Assembly (NCBI RefSeq): GCF_049060325.1
Contig: NZ_JBMGPW010000007.1
Coordinates: forward strand, 62,001 to 126,000
Direction: 5' to 3'
DNA from: Vescimonas sanitatis
Lineage (GTDB): Bacteria > Bacillota > Clostridia > Oscillospirales > Oscillospiraceae
Length of the DNA: 64,000 nucleotides
Shown piece after piece: positions 9,167-17,131 of this stretch. The position numbers and the translations under genes are program-made. The first letter of the stretch is position 1. Each line of letters begins with the position of its first letter. The notes under the pieces are model-generated. The model saw only the letters and a program-made list of their open reading frames with translations. It had not been told where the DNA came from and made no database searches.

Positions 9167-9195
9167 TTGACTTTGTGGCGGCGGCGTGGTATAGT
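9167..9195 (+). promoter_or_regulatory. Promoter of the sugE leader
   Basis: TTGACT and TATAGT are separated by 17 bp. The expected start near 9202 leaves a leader of about 105 nt before sugE. Confidence 0.8.
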
Positions 9196-9201
9196 ACCTG
9201 T

Positions 9202-9290
9202 GCTGTCCGCCGCCACCGGGTGACGGGCAGGCGTTCGCGGGCGCGCCGTTAGGTCTTAGAAGGTGCGTCCTGTGGGCGCGTTTTTTGTTT
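9202..9290 (+). ncRNA. Riboswitch-like leader of sugE (candidate guanidine riboswitch, possibly class IV)
   Basis: Between promoter and gene lies a GC-rich structured leader that ends in a terminator: CGCGCC at 9241-9247 can pair with GGCGCG at 9274-9280, followed by six T. The inner segment GTTAGGTCTTAGAAGGTGCG fits my memory of the conserved core of guanidine-IV (mepA) RNAs, which control guanidinium exporters by relieving termination. The gene behind it is of exactly that exporter family. The class assignment is from memory and was not checked against a covariance model; the terminator before the gene is directly visible. Confidence 0.55.
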
Positions 9291-9308
9291 TTGGAGGTAA
9301 TAATCGGT

Positions 9309-9623
9309 ATGGCGTGGGTATATCTTTTCATCGCAGGCGGGCTGGAGGTATTCTGGTCTACGTTTCTGAAACTGTCTGAGGGCTTTACAAAGCTGTGGCC
9401 GTCGGTATGGGCAGTCGCGGGCATGATCGCCAGCTTCTTTTTCCTGTCACAGGCCACGAAGACGCTGCCCATGGGCACCGCCTACGGTATCTGGACGGGT
9501 ATCGGCGCCCTGGGCGCCGTCATCGTGGGCATTCTGGCCTTCCAGGAGCCTGTCACTGTCCCGCGGCTTATTTTCGTGGGGCTGCTGCTCGTCGGTATCG
9601 TCGGGCTGAAGCTCACCGCATAA
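9309..9623 (+). CDS. sugE: SugE/Gdx-type small multidrug resistance protein (guanidinium exporter)
   Basis: This 104-residue protein has four transmembrane helices and begins MAWVYLFIAGGLEVFWSTFL. The central proton/substrate-binding glutamate (GGLEV, residue 12 or so) is present, and the following LKLSEGFTKLWPS is typical of the SugE/Gdx branch, whose members export guanidinium in exchange for protons as antiparallel dimers. The ATG at 9309 is chosen because it gives the usual family start and length and has a GGAGGT site upstream; a TTG 24 bp earlier lies in the terminator U-tract. Expression is probably ligand-controlled through the leader. Confidence 0.93.
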   Translation: MAWVYLFIAGGLEVFWSTFLKLSEGFTKLWPSVWAVAGMIASFFFLSQATKTLPMGTAYGIWTGIGALGAVIVGILAFQEPVTVPRLIFVGLLLVGIVGLKLTA

Positions 9624-9627
9624 CAGC

Positions 9628-9654
9628 AAAAAAGACCGCTTTCGCGGTCTTTTT
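9628..9654. terminator. Bidirectional terminator between sugE and the TRIC gene
   Basis: GACCGC-TTTC-GCGGTC flanked by A-rich and T-rich arms; it serves converging transcripts from both sides. Confidence 0.85.
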
Positions 9655-9660
9655 ATGTGT

Positions 9661-10281
9661 TTACGCTTTCGGCAGGCTCCAGCGGAATACCGCGGCACAG
9701 AGCCGCAGCACCACCGTCAGCGCGCAGCCTGTCAGCAGCGCCAGGTTCTCTCCGGCGCTCCACAGCAGCATACATGCCGCCGCGCCGGCCAGGGACGCGC
9801 AGGCGTAGATATGCTTGGTGAAAATGTAGGGGCGCTCCATACAGCACAGGTCACGCAGAACACCGCCGCCCACGCCGGTGAGCATACCCACCAACAGCGT
9901 CAGGAACACATTGCCGCCCAGCCCGGCCCGGACGGCCACCGCCGCACCGTGGACGGAGAAGATCCCCAGACCGATGGAGTCCGCCACCAGCAGCAGTGCC
10001 TCCCAGTTCCGGTGATCGCCCTCGGGGTGAAAGCGCTTCCACACCAGAAACACCAGCAAGGACGTGGCGATGGCCACCAACGCCTGCAAGGGGTCGCGCA
10101 GCGCGGCGGGCGGCGTGATACCCAGCAGCAGATCCCGCAGGATACCGCCGCCCACGGCAGTGGTCATGCCCATCATGGCCACGCCGAACAGGTCCATATG
10201 CTTCTTCACCGCCAGGGCTGCGCCGGAAATGGCGAAGGCCACCGCGCCGATCAATTCAAAATAAAACTGAAAACCGGGCAT
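9661..10281 (-). CDS. TRIC/UPF0126 family membrane channel protein
   Basis: The 206-residue protein has seven hydrophobic segments and the two internal repeats of the UPF0126 (YicG, bacterial TRIC-like) family. Each carries the glycine-rich signature: TTAVGGGILRDLLLG near residue 45 and LTGVGGGVLRDL near 130. Related TRIC proteins are trimeric monovalent cation channels; some bacterial relatives have been linked to glycine uptake, so the substrate is open. The ATG at 10281 is preceded by AGGAGGG at good spacing. The gene stands alone, with a terminator shared with sugE. Confidence 0.85.
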   Translation of the reverse strand: MPGFQFYFELIGAVAFAISGAALAVKKHMDLFGVAMMGMTTAVGGGILRDLLLGITPPAALRDPLQALVAIATSLLVFLVWKRFHPEGDHRNWEALLLVADSIGLGIFSVHGAAVAVRAGLGGNVFLTLLVGMLTGVGGGVLRDLCCMERPYIFTKHIYACASLAGAAACMLLWSAGENLALLTGCALTVVLRLCAAVFRWSLPKA

Positions 10282-10352
10282 CGTTATCCCTCCTGTGTAC
10301 AACAGCATTACCATACCACGTCCGCAGGGAAAAATCTACCCCTAAACAGCCC

Positions 10353-10386
10353 GAAAGGACAGGCTGGAAAAACCTGTCCTTTTTTA
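10353..10386 (+). terminator. Orphan terminator-like hairpin
   Basis: AAAGGACAGG-loop-CCTGTCC is followed by seven T on the plus strand. It sits between two diverging genes (TRIC and lysR), so no known plus-strand gene ends here. It may end a small RNA or an attenuated leader, or it may be a relic. Confidence 0.6.
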
Positions 10387-10506
10387 TCGGGTATTAGGGG
10401 GGAGAAATAGGGAAATAGGAAGAAAGAAAGAATCAAAATAGCGTGCTGTTTAGGGAACCAGCGGTGTTCCCTGAACACATCCGTATCATAGCACGGATAT
10501 CCGCAC

Positions 10507-10535
10507 TTGTAAAATTGATTGTTTTCGTGTAAAAT
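10507..10535 (+). promoter_or_regulatory. Promoter of the lysR gene
   Basis: TTGTAA and TAAAAT with a 17-bp spacer, 35 bp before the start. Two inverted repeats lie upstream (GGGAAC..GTTCCC at 10454-10472 and ATCCGT..ACGGAT at 10479-10500) and could be binding sites for the regulator itself. Confidence 0.55.
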
Positions 10536-10569
10536 ATCAACGAAAATTTATATTTTAGGAGACGGTAGT

Positions 10570-11463
10570 ATGACCAACCTGGATATCGAGACATTCTGGG
10601 CGGTGGTACAGCATGGCACCATGACGGCCGCGGCGGAGGCGCTGTACATCACCCAGCCCACGCTGTCCATGCGGATACGGGCGCTGGAGGAACGGGTAGG
10701 CGCGCCGCTGTTCGTGCGGGGTAAGGGCCAGCGGCGCATCACGCTGACGGCGGCGGGCCAGAAATTTCTGACGCTGGCCCAACGCTGGCAGCAGCTGCTC
10801 TCGGAGACGGAGACGCTGGCGGAGCTGGAGCAGCGCGCCTACCTGCGTATCGCCGCCACCTACACCACTAACCAATACATCCTGCCGCCGGTGTATAAGC
10901 GCTTTCTTGCCCTGCGGCTGCCGGTATCCCTGTGGATCCACACCCTGCGGGATGTGGATATCACCCAGGCGCTGCTGAGCCATGAGCTGGACTTTGCCTT
11001 TATTGACAGCAACACGGTATTTGACGACCGGCTGACGGTATGTCCGGCCTTTCGGGAGCCGTTTCTGCTGCTGTCGCCGCCGGACAGCCACTACCCGGAG
11101 GAGGTGGACCCGGCCTCGCTGGACGTAGCCGAGGAACTGTTGGTCACCTGGGACCCGGAGTTCATCCGCTGGCACGACCGGTGGTTCGGCACGGGTGCGC
11201 GGCCCCTGCTGTACGCCGACACCCTACAGGCGGCGGATTTCCTGCCGCCCACCGAGGGCCGCTGGATGGCGGCCCCGGCCATCGCCGCCGCGTCGCGCAT
11301 CGGAAAGAGCGCACGGGTATGCCGCTTTACCAGCCCGCCGCCGGACCGGGTGAATTATCTGGTGACGCGAGCGGGCGAACCGCTGACACCGCCGGCCCTG
11401 CGATTTTTGCAGGAGTTGAAGGGCCACCTGTTGGCGCAGGACAATGTGCAGGTGTACCTGTAA
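10570..11463 (+). CDS. LysR-type transcriptional regulator
   Basis: The 297-residue protein starts MTNLDIETFWAVVQHGTMT and has the LysR winged helix-turn-helix at residues 4-60 (AAAEALYITQPTLSMRIRALEERVGAPLF, with the usual Q-P-x-L-S core). A periplasmic-binding-like co-inducer domain covers about 90-290. The ATG at 10570 has a TAGGAGA site. It lies alone between the TRIC gene and the mgtE leader, so its target is not clear; autoregulation is likely for this family. There is no visible metabolic partner. Confidence 0.93.
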   Translation: MTNLDIETFWAVVQHGTMTAAAEALYITQPTLSMRIRALEERVGAPLFVRGKGQRRITLTAAGQKFLTLAQRWQQLLSETETLAELEQRAYLRIAATYTTNQYILPPVYKRFLALRLPVSLWIHTLRDVDITQALLSHELDFAFIDSNTVFDDRLTVCPAFREPFLLLSPPDSHYPEEVDPASLDVAEELLVTWDPEFIRWHDRWFGTGARPLLYADTLQAADFLPPTEGRWMAAPAIAAASRIGKSARVCRFTSPPPDRVNYLVTRAGEPLTPPALRFLQELKGHLLAQDNVQVYL

Positions 11464-11494
11464 AGAAAAATAGCAGGAATGACAAGAAAACGCC

Positions 11495-11523
11495 TTGACA
11501 GGCCGACGATTTTGGCATAACAT
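11495..11523 (+). promoter_or_regulatory. Promoter of the mgtE transcript
   Basis: TTGACA and TAACAT separated by 17 bp, immediately upstream of the M-box. Confidence 0.85.
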
Positions 11524-11531
11524 AGATATGT

Positions 11532-11757
11532 TGAATAGGATCCGGTAGGTAAGGCTACCGCGAGGGATACGGACTGCTGCCGCGAAGTGGTGGAGACACC
11601 ATCAGAGGGTTTGAGCAGGTGCCATCGAAAGCAAGGTGGCATCTAATGCAGTTTCACCGCCCCGCGATGCTAAAGCTTGTAACGGTGCAGAACAGGGCGC
11701 ATTGGCGCACTTTGCGGCACGCAGCAGGCTACTGCCTGCTGCGTATTATTATTTTAC
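11532..11757 (+). ncRNA. M-box (ykoK) magnesium riboswitch with terminator
   Basis: The leader of mgtE shows the conserved M-box blocks in order: GGTAGGTAAGGCTACC, CTGCTGCC, ATCGAAAGCAAGGTGGCATC, TAATGCAGTTTCACC and GATGCTAAAGCTT. These form the Mg2+-sensing core. The expression platform is GCAGCAGGC-TACT-GCCTGCTGC at 11721-11742 followed by a T-rich run, so high Mg2+ should stop transcription before mgtE. The element accounts for most of the 313-bp gap between lysR and mgtE. Confidence 0.93.
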
Positions 11758-11776
11758 CGGAAGGGAGGGAACAGGT

Positions 11777-13162
11777 TTGATCGATTATCAGGAGGAACTG
11801 GAGCAATACAAGGAACGGATCGATGAGCTGGCTACGCAAAAACGCTACGCCGAGCTACGGGACCTGTTCCTGCCCATGGAGCCGGCGGATATTGCCCTGC
11901 TGCTGGAAGAGGGCAAGCAGGAGCAGATGCCCCTGCTGTACCGTCTGCTGCCCAAGGAGACGGCGGCAGAGGTATTCGTGGAGTTGGAGCCGGAGAGTCA
12001 GGAGATGCTGATCAACGGCTTTTCCAACACGGAGCTGACCGAGGTGCTGGACGAGCTGTATCTGGACGACGCGGTGGACATCGTGGAGGAAATGCCCGCC
12101 AGTGTGGTCATCCGTATTCTGGACAAGGCCACACCGGAGATGCGTAAATCTATCAATGAAATACTGAAATACCCGGAGGACAGTGCCGGCTCCATTATGA
12201 ACATGGAGTTCCTGTCCCTGAAGAAGGACATGACGGTGGAGGACGCCTTCAAGCGCATCCGCCGTATTGGCGGCGAGCTGGAGACCATCAACATCCTGTA
12301 CGTCACCGATCCCACCCGGCACCTGCTGGGCGTGCTGTCGGTCCGCGACCTGCTGCTGGCAGAGGAGGACGACCTGATCGAGGAGATCATGGACCCGGAC
12401 GTGGTGTGGGCCAAGACCACGGACGATAAGGAGGACGTGGCCCAGGCGCTGAGCAAATACGACTTCCTGGCCATGCCCATCGTGGACCTGGAAAAGCGGC
12501 TGGTGGGTATCGTTACCGTCGACGACGCTATGGACGTCATCGAGGAGGAGACCACGGAGGACTTCGAAAAGATGGCGGCTATGCTGCCCTCGGACAAGCC
12601 GTACCTCCGTACCGGCGTTTTCGCCACCTGGAAGGCCCGCCTGCCCTGGCTGATGGTGCTGATGCTGTCGGCCACATTCACAGGTATGATCCTGAACCAC
12701 TACGAAAACGCGCTGGCAGCCTGCCTGGTACTGAACGCCTATATCCCCATGCTGTCCGGCACCGGCGGTAACTCCGGTACGCAGGCCAGCGTGGCGGTGA
12801 TCCGCGCCTTGAGCCTGGACGAGGTGGACTTCTCGGACGTACTCCGGGTACTGTGGAAGGAGCTGCGGGTCTCGCTGCTGTGCGGCGTGTGCCTGGCCGG
12901 GGCCAACTTCGTGAAGATGCTGCTGGTGGATCGGCTGCTGTTGGACAACGCGGCGGTAACGCCGCTGGTGTGTCTGGTGGTGTGCCTGACCATTCTGTTC
13001 GTGGTGGTGTTCGCCAAGTGCGTGGGCTGCTCCCTGCCGCTGCTGGCGGAAAAGGTCGGTCTGGACCCCGCGGTGATGGCCAGTCCCTTCATCTCCACCA
13101 TCGTGGACGCCACCAGTCTGCTGATCTATTTCAGCTTCGCTTCGGCGCTTCTCGGCATATAA
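11777..13162 (+). CDS. mgtE: Magnesium transporter MgtE
   Basis: MgtE is a dimeric Mg2+ channel gated by cytosolic Mg2+. The 461-residue protein has the N domain (residues 1-120, with PADIALLLEE), two CBS domains at about 125-250, the connecting plug helix, and five C-terminal membrane helices. The pore signature appears as LNAYIPMLSGTGGNSGTQASV. The start is a TTG at 11777 with AAGGGAGGGA upstream; upstream in-frame codons belong to the riboswitch. Regulation by the M-box fits its role in Mg2+ uptake. Confidence 0.96.
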   Translation: MIDYQEELEQYKERIDELATQKRYAELRDLFLPMEPADIALLLEEGKQEQMPLLYRLLPKETAAEVFVELEPESQEMLINGFSNTELTEVLDELYLDDAVDIVEEMPASVVIRILDKATPEMRKSINEILKYPEDSAGSIMNMEFLSLKKDMTVEDAFKRIRRIGGELETINILYVTDPTRHLLGVLSVRDLLLAEEDDLIEEIMDPDVVWAKTTDDKEDVAQALSKYDFLAMPIVDLEKRLVGIVTVDDAMDVIEEETTEDFEKMAAMLPSDKPYLRTGVFATWKARLPWLMVLMLSATFTGMILNHYENALAACLVLNAYIPMLSGTGGNSGTQASVAVIRALSLDEVDFSDVLRVLWKELRVSLLCGVCLAGANFVKMLLVDRLLLDNAAVTPLVCLVVCLTILFVVVFAKCVGCSLPLLAEKVGLDPAVMASPFISTIVDATSLLIYFSFASALLGI

Positions 13163-13200
13163 AAAATGTGCATATCCGCCTGCGCTCCGGGCAAAAATAG

Positions 13201-13227
13201 AGTCAAGCCTTCGGGCTTGACTTTTTA
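13201..13227 (+). terminator. Terminator after mgtE
   Basis: AGTCAAGCC-TTCG-GGCTTGACT followed by five T. The next gene starts 20 bp later, so that gene must depend on read-through or a promoter within mgtE. Confidence 0.85.
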
Positions 13228-13247
13228 TTTTTCAGGGAGGAAACACC

Positions 13248-13442
13248 ATGAACAGAGCCTGTACCAACGACGGGTGCGCCTGCACCCCCAACGCGTCCAT
13301 CAAGTGCACCGTCACCAACTGTGCCCACCACTGCAAGGACGTGGACAACTGCGGTCTGACCGCCATTCAGGTGGGCACCCACGAGAGCCGCCCCACCATG
13401 GACCAGTGCACCGACTGCCAGAGCTACCAGAAGTGCCAGTAA
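13248..13442 (+). CDS. DUF1540 cysteine-rich small protein
   Basis: This encodes 64 residues with ten cysteines, starting MNRACTNDGCACTPN, with SIKCTVTNCAHHCKDVDNC in the middle and CTDCQSYQKC at the end. This is the DUF1540 pattern; such proteins are common in spore-forming Firmicutes and are thought to bind metal, but no function is established. A GGGAGGAAA ribosome binding site precedes the ATG. It is followed 42 bp later by the TauE pair on the same strand. Confidence 0.88.
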   Translation: MNRACTNDGCACTPNASIKCTVTNCAHHCKDVDNCGLTAIQVGTHESRPTMDQCTDCQSYQKCQ

Positions 13443-13484
13443 CCCCCGCGCCCGGATGGGCGCATACATAAAGGAGGCGGCACA

Positions 13485-13838
13485 ATGCAGGCAAAGACAA
13501 AATATGCCCTGTCCGGCACGGCGGCAGGGCTGGTGAACGGACTGTTCGGCGGAGGCGGCGGCATGGTGCTGGTGCCCCTGCTGAACGGCTGGTGCGGTCT
13601 GGCTGGCAAGCAGGCCTTCGCCACCTGCGTGGCGGCCATACTGCCCCTAAGCGCCGTCAGCGCGGCAGTATACCTGCTGCGGCAGCCCTTCGACTGGGCC
13701 TCCGCGCTACCGTACCTCATCGGCGGACTGGCAGGCGGGCTGGTGGGCGGACGGCTGTTCCGCCGGGTCAGCGTCACATGGCTGCGGGGACTGTTCGCCG
13801 CCTTTCTGCTGTACGGCGGCGTGAGGTATATCCTGTGA
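13485..13838 (+). CDS. TauE/SafE family permease, first half
   Basis: The 117-residue protein has four hydrophobic segments and the N-terminal TauE/SafE signature AGLVNGLFGGGGGMVLVPLL. Full-length family members are about 250 residues with eight spans; here the two halves are separate genes overlapping by 4 bp (GTGA). The halves presumably assemble into one anion (sulfite or organosulfonate type) permease. The substrate is unknown. Split TauE pairs of this size occur in Clostridia, so this is probably the native form and not a frameshift. Confidence 0.85.
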   Translation: MQAKTKYALSGTAAGLVNGLFGGGGGMVLVPLLNGWCGLAGKQAFATCVAAILPLSAVSAAVYLLRQPFDWASALPYLIGGLAGGLVGGRLFRRVSVTWLRGLFAAFLLYGGVRYIL

Positions 13839-14212
13839 AAAGTTGGCTGATACCAATGGCTGCGGGGTTCGGCGCCGGCATCCTGTCCGCCTGGGGCGTG
13901 GGCGGCGGGACCCTGCTGCTGTTGGTTATGACGCTCATTTTGGGTGTTCCGCAGCAGCAGGCCGCCGCGGTCAATCTGCTGTACTTCCTGCCTACGGCGG
14001 CCATGGGCGTCATCGCCCACAATCGGAACGGGCTGCTGGAAACGGAGGCGCTGAAATCCGCTATCCCCTGGGGCACAACGGCTGCGGCGGCCGGTGCACT
14101 GGCAGCGACGGCGGTGGACACAGCGGTACTGCGGCGGCTGTTCGGGGCATATCTGCTGCTGGCGGCCGCCGGCAGCCTGCGGCAGCTGTGGCAGGAACGA
14201 AGGCGAAAATAG
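13835..14212 (+). CDS. TauE/SafE family permease, second half
   Basis: The 125-residue protein repeats the architecture of the first half: four spans and the glycine-rich signature AAGFGAGILSAWGVGGGTLL at its start. The GTG start at 13835 overlaps the stop of the first half (GTGA), which implies coupled translation and a roughly 1:1 ratio. The conserved signature in both halves suggests that both contribute to the transport path. Confidence 0.83.
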   Translation: MKSWLIPMAAGFGAGILSAWGVGGGTLLLLVMTLILGVPQQQAAAVNLLYFLPTAAMGVIAHNRNGLLETEALKSAIPWGTTAAAAGALAATAVDTAVLRRLFGAYLLLAAAGSLRQLWQERRRK

Positions 14213-14282
14213 CCGCAAATTCCGGCAATAAAATGTATACTATTTGTTTATTATCTGTAAATATCCGTCGTTTTGCGGTGTA

Positions 14283-14317
14283 AAACAGGGACAAGGCCAT
14301 GGCCTTGTCCCTGTTTC
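14283..14317. terminator. Bidirectional terminator between the TauE pair and htrA
   Basis: A long, near-perfect palindrome (AAACAGGGACAAGG with CCTTGTCCCTGTTT) lies between convergent genes. Confidence 0.8.
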
Positions 14318-14332
14318 TGCGCTGTAAAGTGA

Positions 14333-15664
14333 TCATCCCTCCACCGGGTAGAGGACGACCGTCACATCAAAGGTCTGTCTGTCACGCCGGATAGTGAGCA
14401 CGACGCTCTCGCCCACGATGTGGGTCCGGCGAACGGCCAGCAGATCGGTGTTGGTGCTGACGCCTATACCGTCCGCCGCCAGAATTACGTCGCCCTTCTG
14501 CAGCCCCGCTTCCTCGGCGCCGAAGTTTTCCGTGACGGAATCGATCACCGGGTGGGTCGTACCGTCGGCAAATTCCGTCTCCTGCACGTAGACGCCGATC
14601 GAGGGCAGGCCGTGGAAGCCTCCGGTGGCGATGATATCATTGATGACAGATACCACACGGCTGGACGGGACGGCAAAGCCCAGGCCCTCCACCGTGGCAG
14701 AGATGTCGGACAGGGTGTTGCTCATCTTTAGTGTGTTGATGCCGATGACCTGGCCGTACTCATTGATCAGCGGGCCGCCGGAGTTGCCGTTGTTCAGGGC
14801 AGCGGTGGTCTGGAGCAGCGTCATCACGCGGCCCTCCATGGTGACGGGACGGTCGATGGCGGAGATGATGCCCTGGGTCAGTGTGCCCCGCAGCTCAACG
14901 CCCAGCGGGTTGCCGATGGCGTAGACCGTATCGCCCACCTGGCATTCCTCACTGTCGCCCAGCGGCGCAGTGGGCAGACCGGAGGCGTTCACCGCCTTCA
15001 GCAGCGCCAGATCCTCGGTGCTGGAAAAGCCCACCAGCTCCGCCTCGTAGCGGTCGCCGTTGTACAGCGCCACCAGCGCGTTCTGCCCGCCGGCGATCAC
15101 ATGGGCGTTGGTGACGATATAGCCGTCCGCCGTCAGGATGACCCCGGTGCCGACGCTGGCCTTTTCGCCCAGGTCGGTGAGCACCAGCACCGTGGCGGGG
15201 TTTACCTGCTGATAGACCTGCTGGATAGTCAGCTTCTCCTCCCCTGCCTTTTCGCAATAAAAGCGCAGATCGGGGTCCGTGTCTGCCCGGGGGATGGTGG
15301 GCACATCGCTCTGGAAGATATCCACGATACTGCTGGCATCGTGATCGCCGTCGTCGAAATCGCCGCCGTAGCCATCCGAATTGCCGCCCCGCAGGGCGGA
15401 GACGATGGCCACTCCCAGCACCACGCCTACCAGCACGGCCAGGATGACCAGAAACGTCCACAGGCCCTTGCGGCTGCGGCGCTTCTCCTGCCGGACAGCC
15501 TTGGGCGCCGCGGCAGCGGGCATGGGGCCCGGCTGCACATAGCAGCCCGTGATCTCCTGCCCCTCGTCCGGACGGACATACCAACTGACGACCTCGTCCG
15601 GCTCCAGCTCCGGGGCAGGAGCCGCCGGATCGGGCGTCAGCGGCGTGTTGTTTTCATCATACAT
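14333..15664 (-). CDS. HtrA/DegP-like membrane-anchored serine protease
   Basis: The 443-residue protein has a cytoplasmic proline-rich N terminus, one membrane span at about residues 68-90, and an extracellular trypsin-like domain with the triad His188 (TNAHVI), Asp218 (STEDLALL) and Ser295 (NGNSGGPL). One C-terminal PDZ domain covers about 350-440 (EEAGLQKGDVILAADG). It acts in envelope quality control. It begins 1 bp after the stop of the histidine kinase and is part of that operon, an arrangement also seen in WalRK-type operons of Firmicutes. Confidence 0.95.
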   Translation of the reverse strand: MYDENNTPLTPDPAAPAPELEPDEVVSWYVRPDEGQEITGCYVQPGPMPAAAAPKAVRQEKRRSRKGLWTFLVILAVLVGVVLGVAIVSALRGGNSDGYGGDFDDGDHDASSIVDIFQSDVPTIPRADTDPDLRFYCEKAGEEKLTIQQVYQQVNPATVLVLTDLGEKASVGTGVILTADGYIVTNAHVIAGGQNALVALYNGDRYEAELVGFSSTEDLALLKAVNASGLPTAPLGDSEECQVGDTVYAIGNPLGVELRGTLTQGIISAIDRPVTMEGRVMTLLQTTAALNNGNSGGPLINEYGQVIGINTLKMSNTLSDISATVEGLGFAVPSSRVVSVINDIIATGGFHGLPSIGVYVQETEFADGTTHPVIDSVTENFGAEEAGLQKGDVILAADGIGVSTNTDLLAVRRTHIVGESVVLTIRRDRQTFDVTVVLYPVEG

Positions 15665-15665
15665 A

Positions 15666-17129
15666 TTAGAGCACCTCTCGGGGCGCGCCGTGCGCCATCT
15701 GCATGGTAAAGGTAAAGGCCGTTACACCGTCCTGACTGGTGACGGTGATCTGCTCCTTGTGCTGGGCCAGGATGGTCTTGACGATATACAGTCCCAGGCC
15801 GTAACCGTCCTTGTCCTCACTGCGGGACTTATCGGACTTGTGGAAGCGCTCGAACAGCAGCGGTATCTCCTCCGCCGGAATGGTGGAGCCCAGGTTGCGG
15901 ACGGTGACATAGGCCTTCTCGCCGTTGACCGCCAAACCCAGATACAGCTGGGAGCCAGGGGTGGCGAATTTGGCCGCATTCTCCAGCAGGTTGTAAATAA
16001 CCTGGGTGATCAGGTCCCGGTCGCCCTGGACCATGACGGAGTCCTCGGGGATCTCCGCGTCCACGTCCAGCCCACGGTCCGTGATTTTCTTCTCCATGGA
16101 CAGCAGGGCAATACGGGCGGACTCACAGAGATCAAACTCCTCCTTCTTCATCTCCTTGTTCTGTATCTGGGAGATATCCAGCATACGCCGCACCAGGCGG
16201 CTGAGACGGCGGCTCTCGTCGGAGATGATCTGAAGATACTGGCGCTCCTTCTCCGGCGGGATGGTGCCGTCCAGAATACCGTCGGTGTAGCCGGCGATGG
16301 TAGTCATGGGGGTCTTCAGCTCATGGGACACATTGGCGATAAAGTCCCGGCGCTGGCGCTCCGTCTCCTGCAGGGAGTCGGCCATGGCATTGAAGGCCGC
16401 CGCCAGCTCACTGATCTCGCCGCAGTCACCGGTCTCCTGCATCCGTACATCGAAATCGCCGCCGGCATAGGCACGGGTGGCCTTGACCATCTCGGTCAGG
16501 GGCTGTATCTGCCGCATGGAGGTGACAAAGCTGGCCACGAACGCCAGCAGCAGGATAATGGCGCTGGTCATAAAGAACAGGGCGATGAACGAGCGCCACA
16601 TCTGCATGAGCTCGGCGCTGTTCATCACCGCCAGCACCAGGCCCAGAGTGTTGCCGTCCGCGTCTGTCATGGGCACGCCCACCACGAACTGCTTTTTCTC
16701 ATATACGCCCACGGTGCTGCGGCCCTCGTACAGTCTCTCGCTGCCCAGCACCGTTTGGGTAATGTCCTCGGGGACAACGACGGTCTTTCCGGCCAAATCG
16801 GCATCCGTCGTCAGCAGGACGCTGCCGGTGGTGTCGCAGATCAGGAAGTCCACGTCCGTCATCCGGGAGGCCACGCCGGCCAGAGAGCGCAGCGCGTCCC
16901 CCTGGTCACGCTCGGCGTCATCGCCGGCGGTAAAATAGTCCACGGACAGCTGCGCCACCAGCACCGCCCGGTCCTGCATCTCCTGCCGCTTCTCCGAGAC
17001 GGTGTAGTTATAGCTCAGCGCGTAGAAGGACACGCCCAGCAGGGCCATGGTCAGCACCACCATACCGGCGGTGAGCATAAACTGCCGCCAATACAGGCTG
17101 CCGGTGATACGTTTGATCCTCTCGCCCAT
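15666..17129 (-). CDS. Sensor histidine kinase
   Basis: This is a 487-residue membrane kinase: first span about residues 15-37, an extracellular sensor region, second span about 185-210, HAMP linker to about 260, HisKA with the phospho-accepting histidine in FIANVSHELKTPM, and a C-terminal HATPase domain (NLLENAAKF, DGYGLGLYIVK). It is encoded 2 bp after the response regulator. With the HtrA gene downstream, the set resembles cell-envelope stress or WalK/PhoR-like systems; no YycH/YycI genes accompany it, so the signal is unknown. Confidence 0.94.
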   Translation of the reverse strand: MGERIKRITGSLYWRQFMLTAGMVVLTMALLGVSFYALSYNYTVSEKRQEMQDRAVLVAQLSVDYFTAGDDAERDQGDALRSLAGVASRMTDVDFLICDTTGSVLLTTDADLAGKTVVVPEDITQTVLGSERLYEGRSTVGVYEKKQFVVGVPMTDADGNTLGLVLAVMNSAELMQMWRSFIALFFMTSAIILLLAFVASFVTSMRQIQPLTEMVKATRAYAGGDFDVRMQETGDCGEISELAAAFNAMADSLQETERQRRDFIANVSHELKTPMTTIAGYTDGILDGTIPPEKERQYLQIISDESRRLSRLVRRMLDISQIQNKEMKKEEFDLCESARIALLSMEKKITDRGLDVDAEIPEDSVMVQGDRDLITQVIYNLLENAAKFATPGSQLYLGLAVNGEKAYVTVRNLGSTIPAEEIPLLFERFHKSDKSRSEDKDGYGLGLYIVKTILAQHKEQITVTSQDGVTAFTFTMQMAHGAPREVL

Positions 17130-17131
17130 GC

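Noticed and set aside
6569..9223. Open frame of 884 codons on the plus strand opposite uvrB and radC
   Set aside because: Shadow frame; both minus-strand genes are certain and the plus-strand translation resembles nothing.
9053..9478. N-terminal extension of RadC by 142 codons
   Set aside because: It would run through the radC promoter and the divergent sugE leader, and the start at 9052 has an excellent ribosome binding site and normal family length.
13485..14212. Frameshifted single TauE gene
   Set aside because: Both halves are complete four-span units with their own glycine-rich signature, and the 4-bp GTGA overlap is a normal coupled start.
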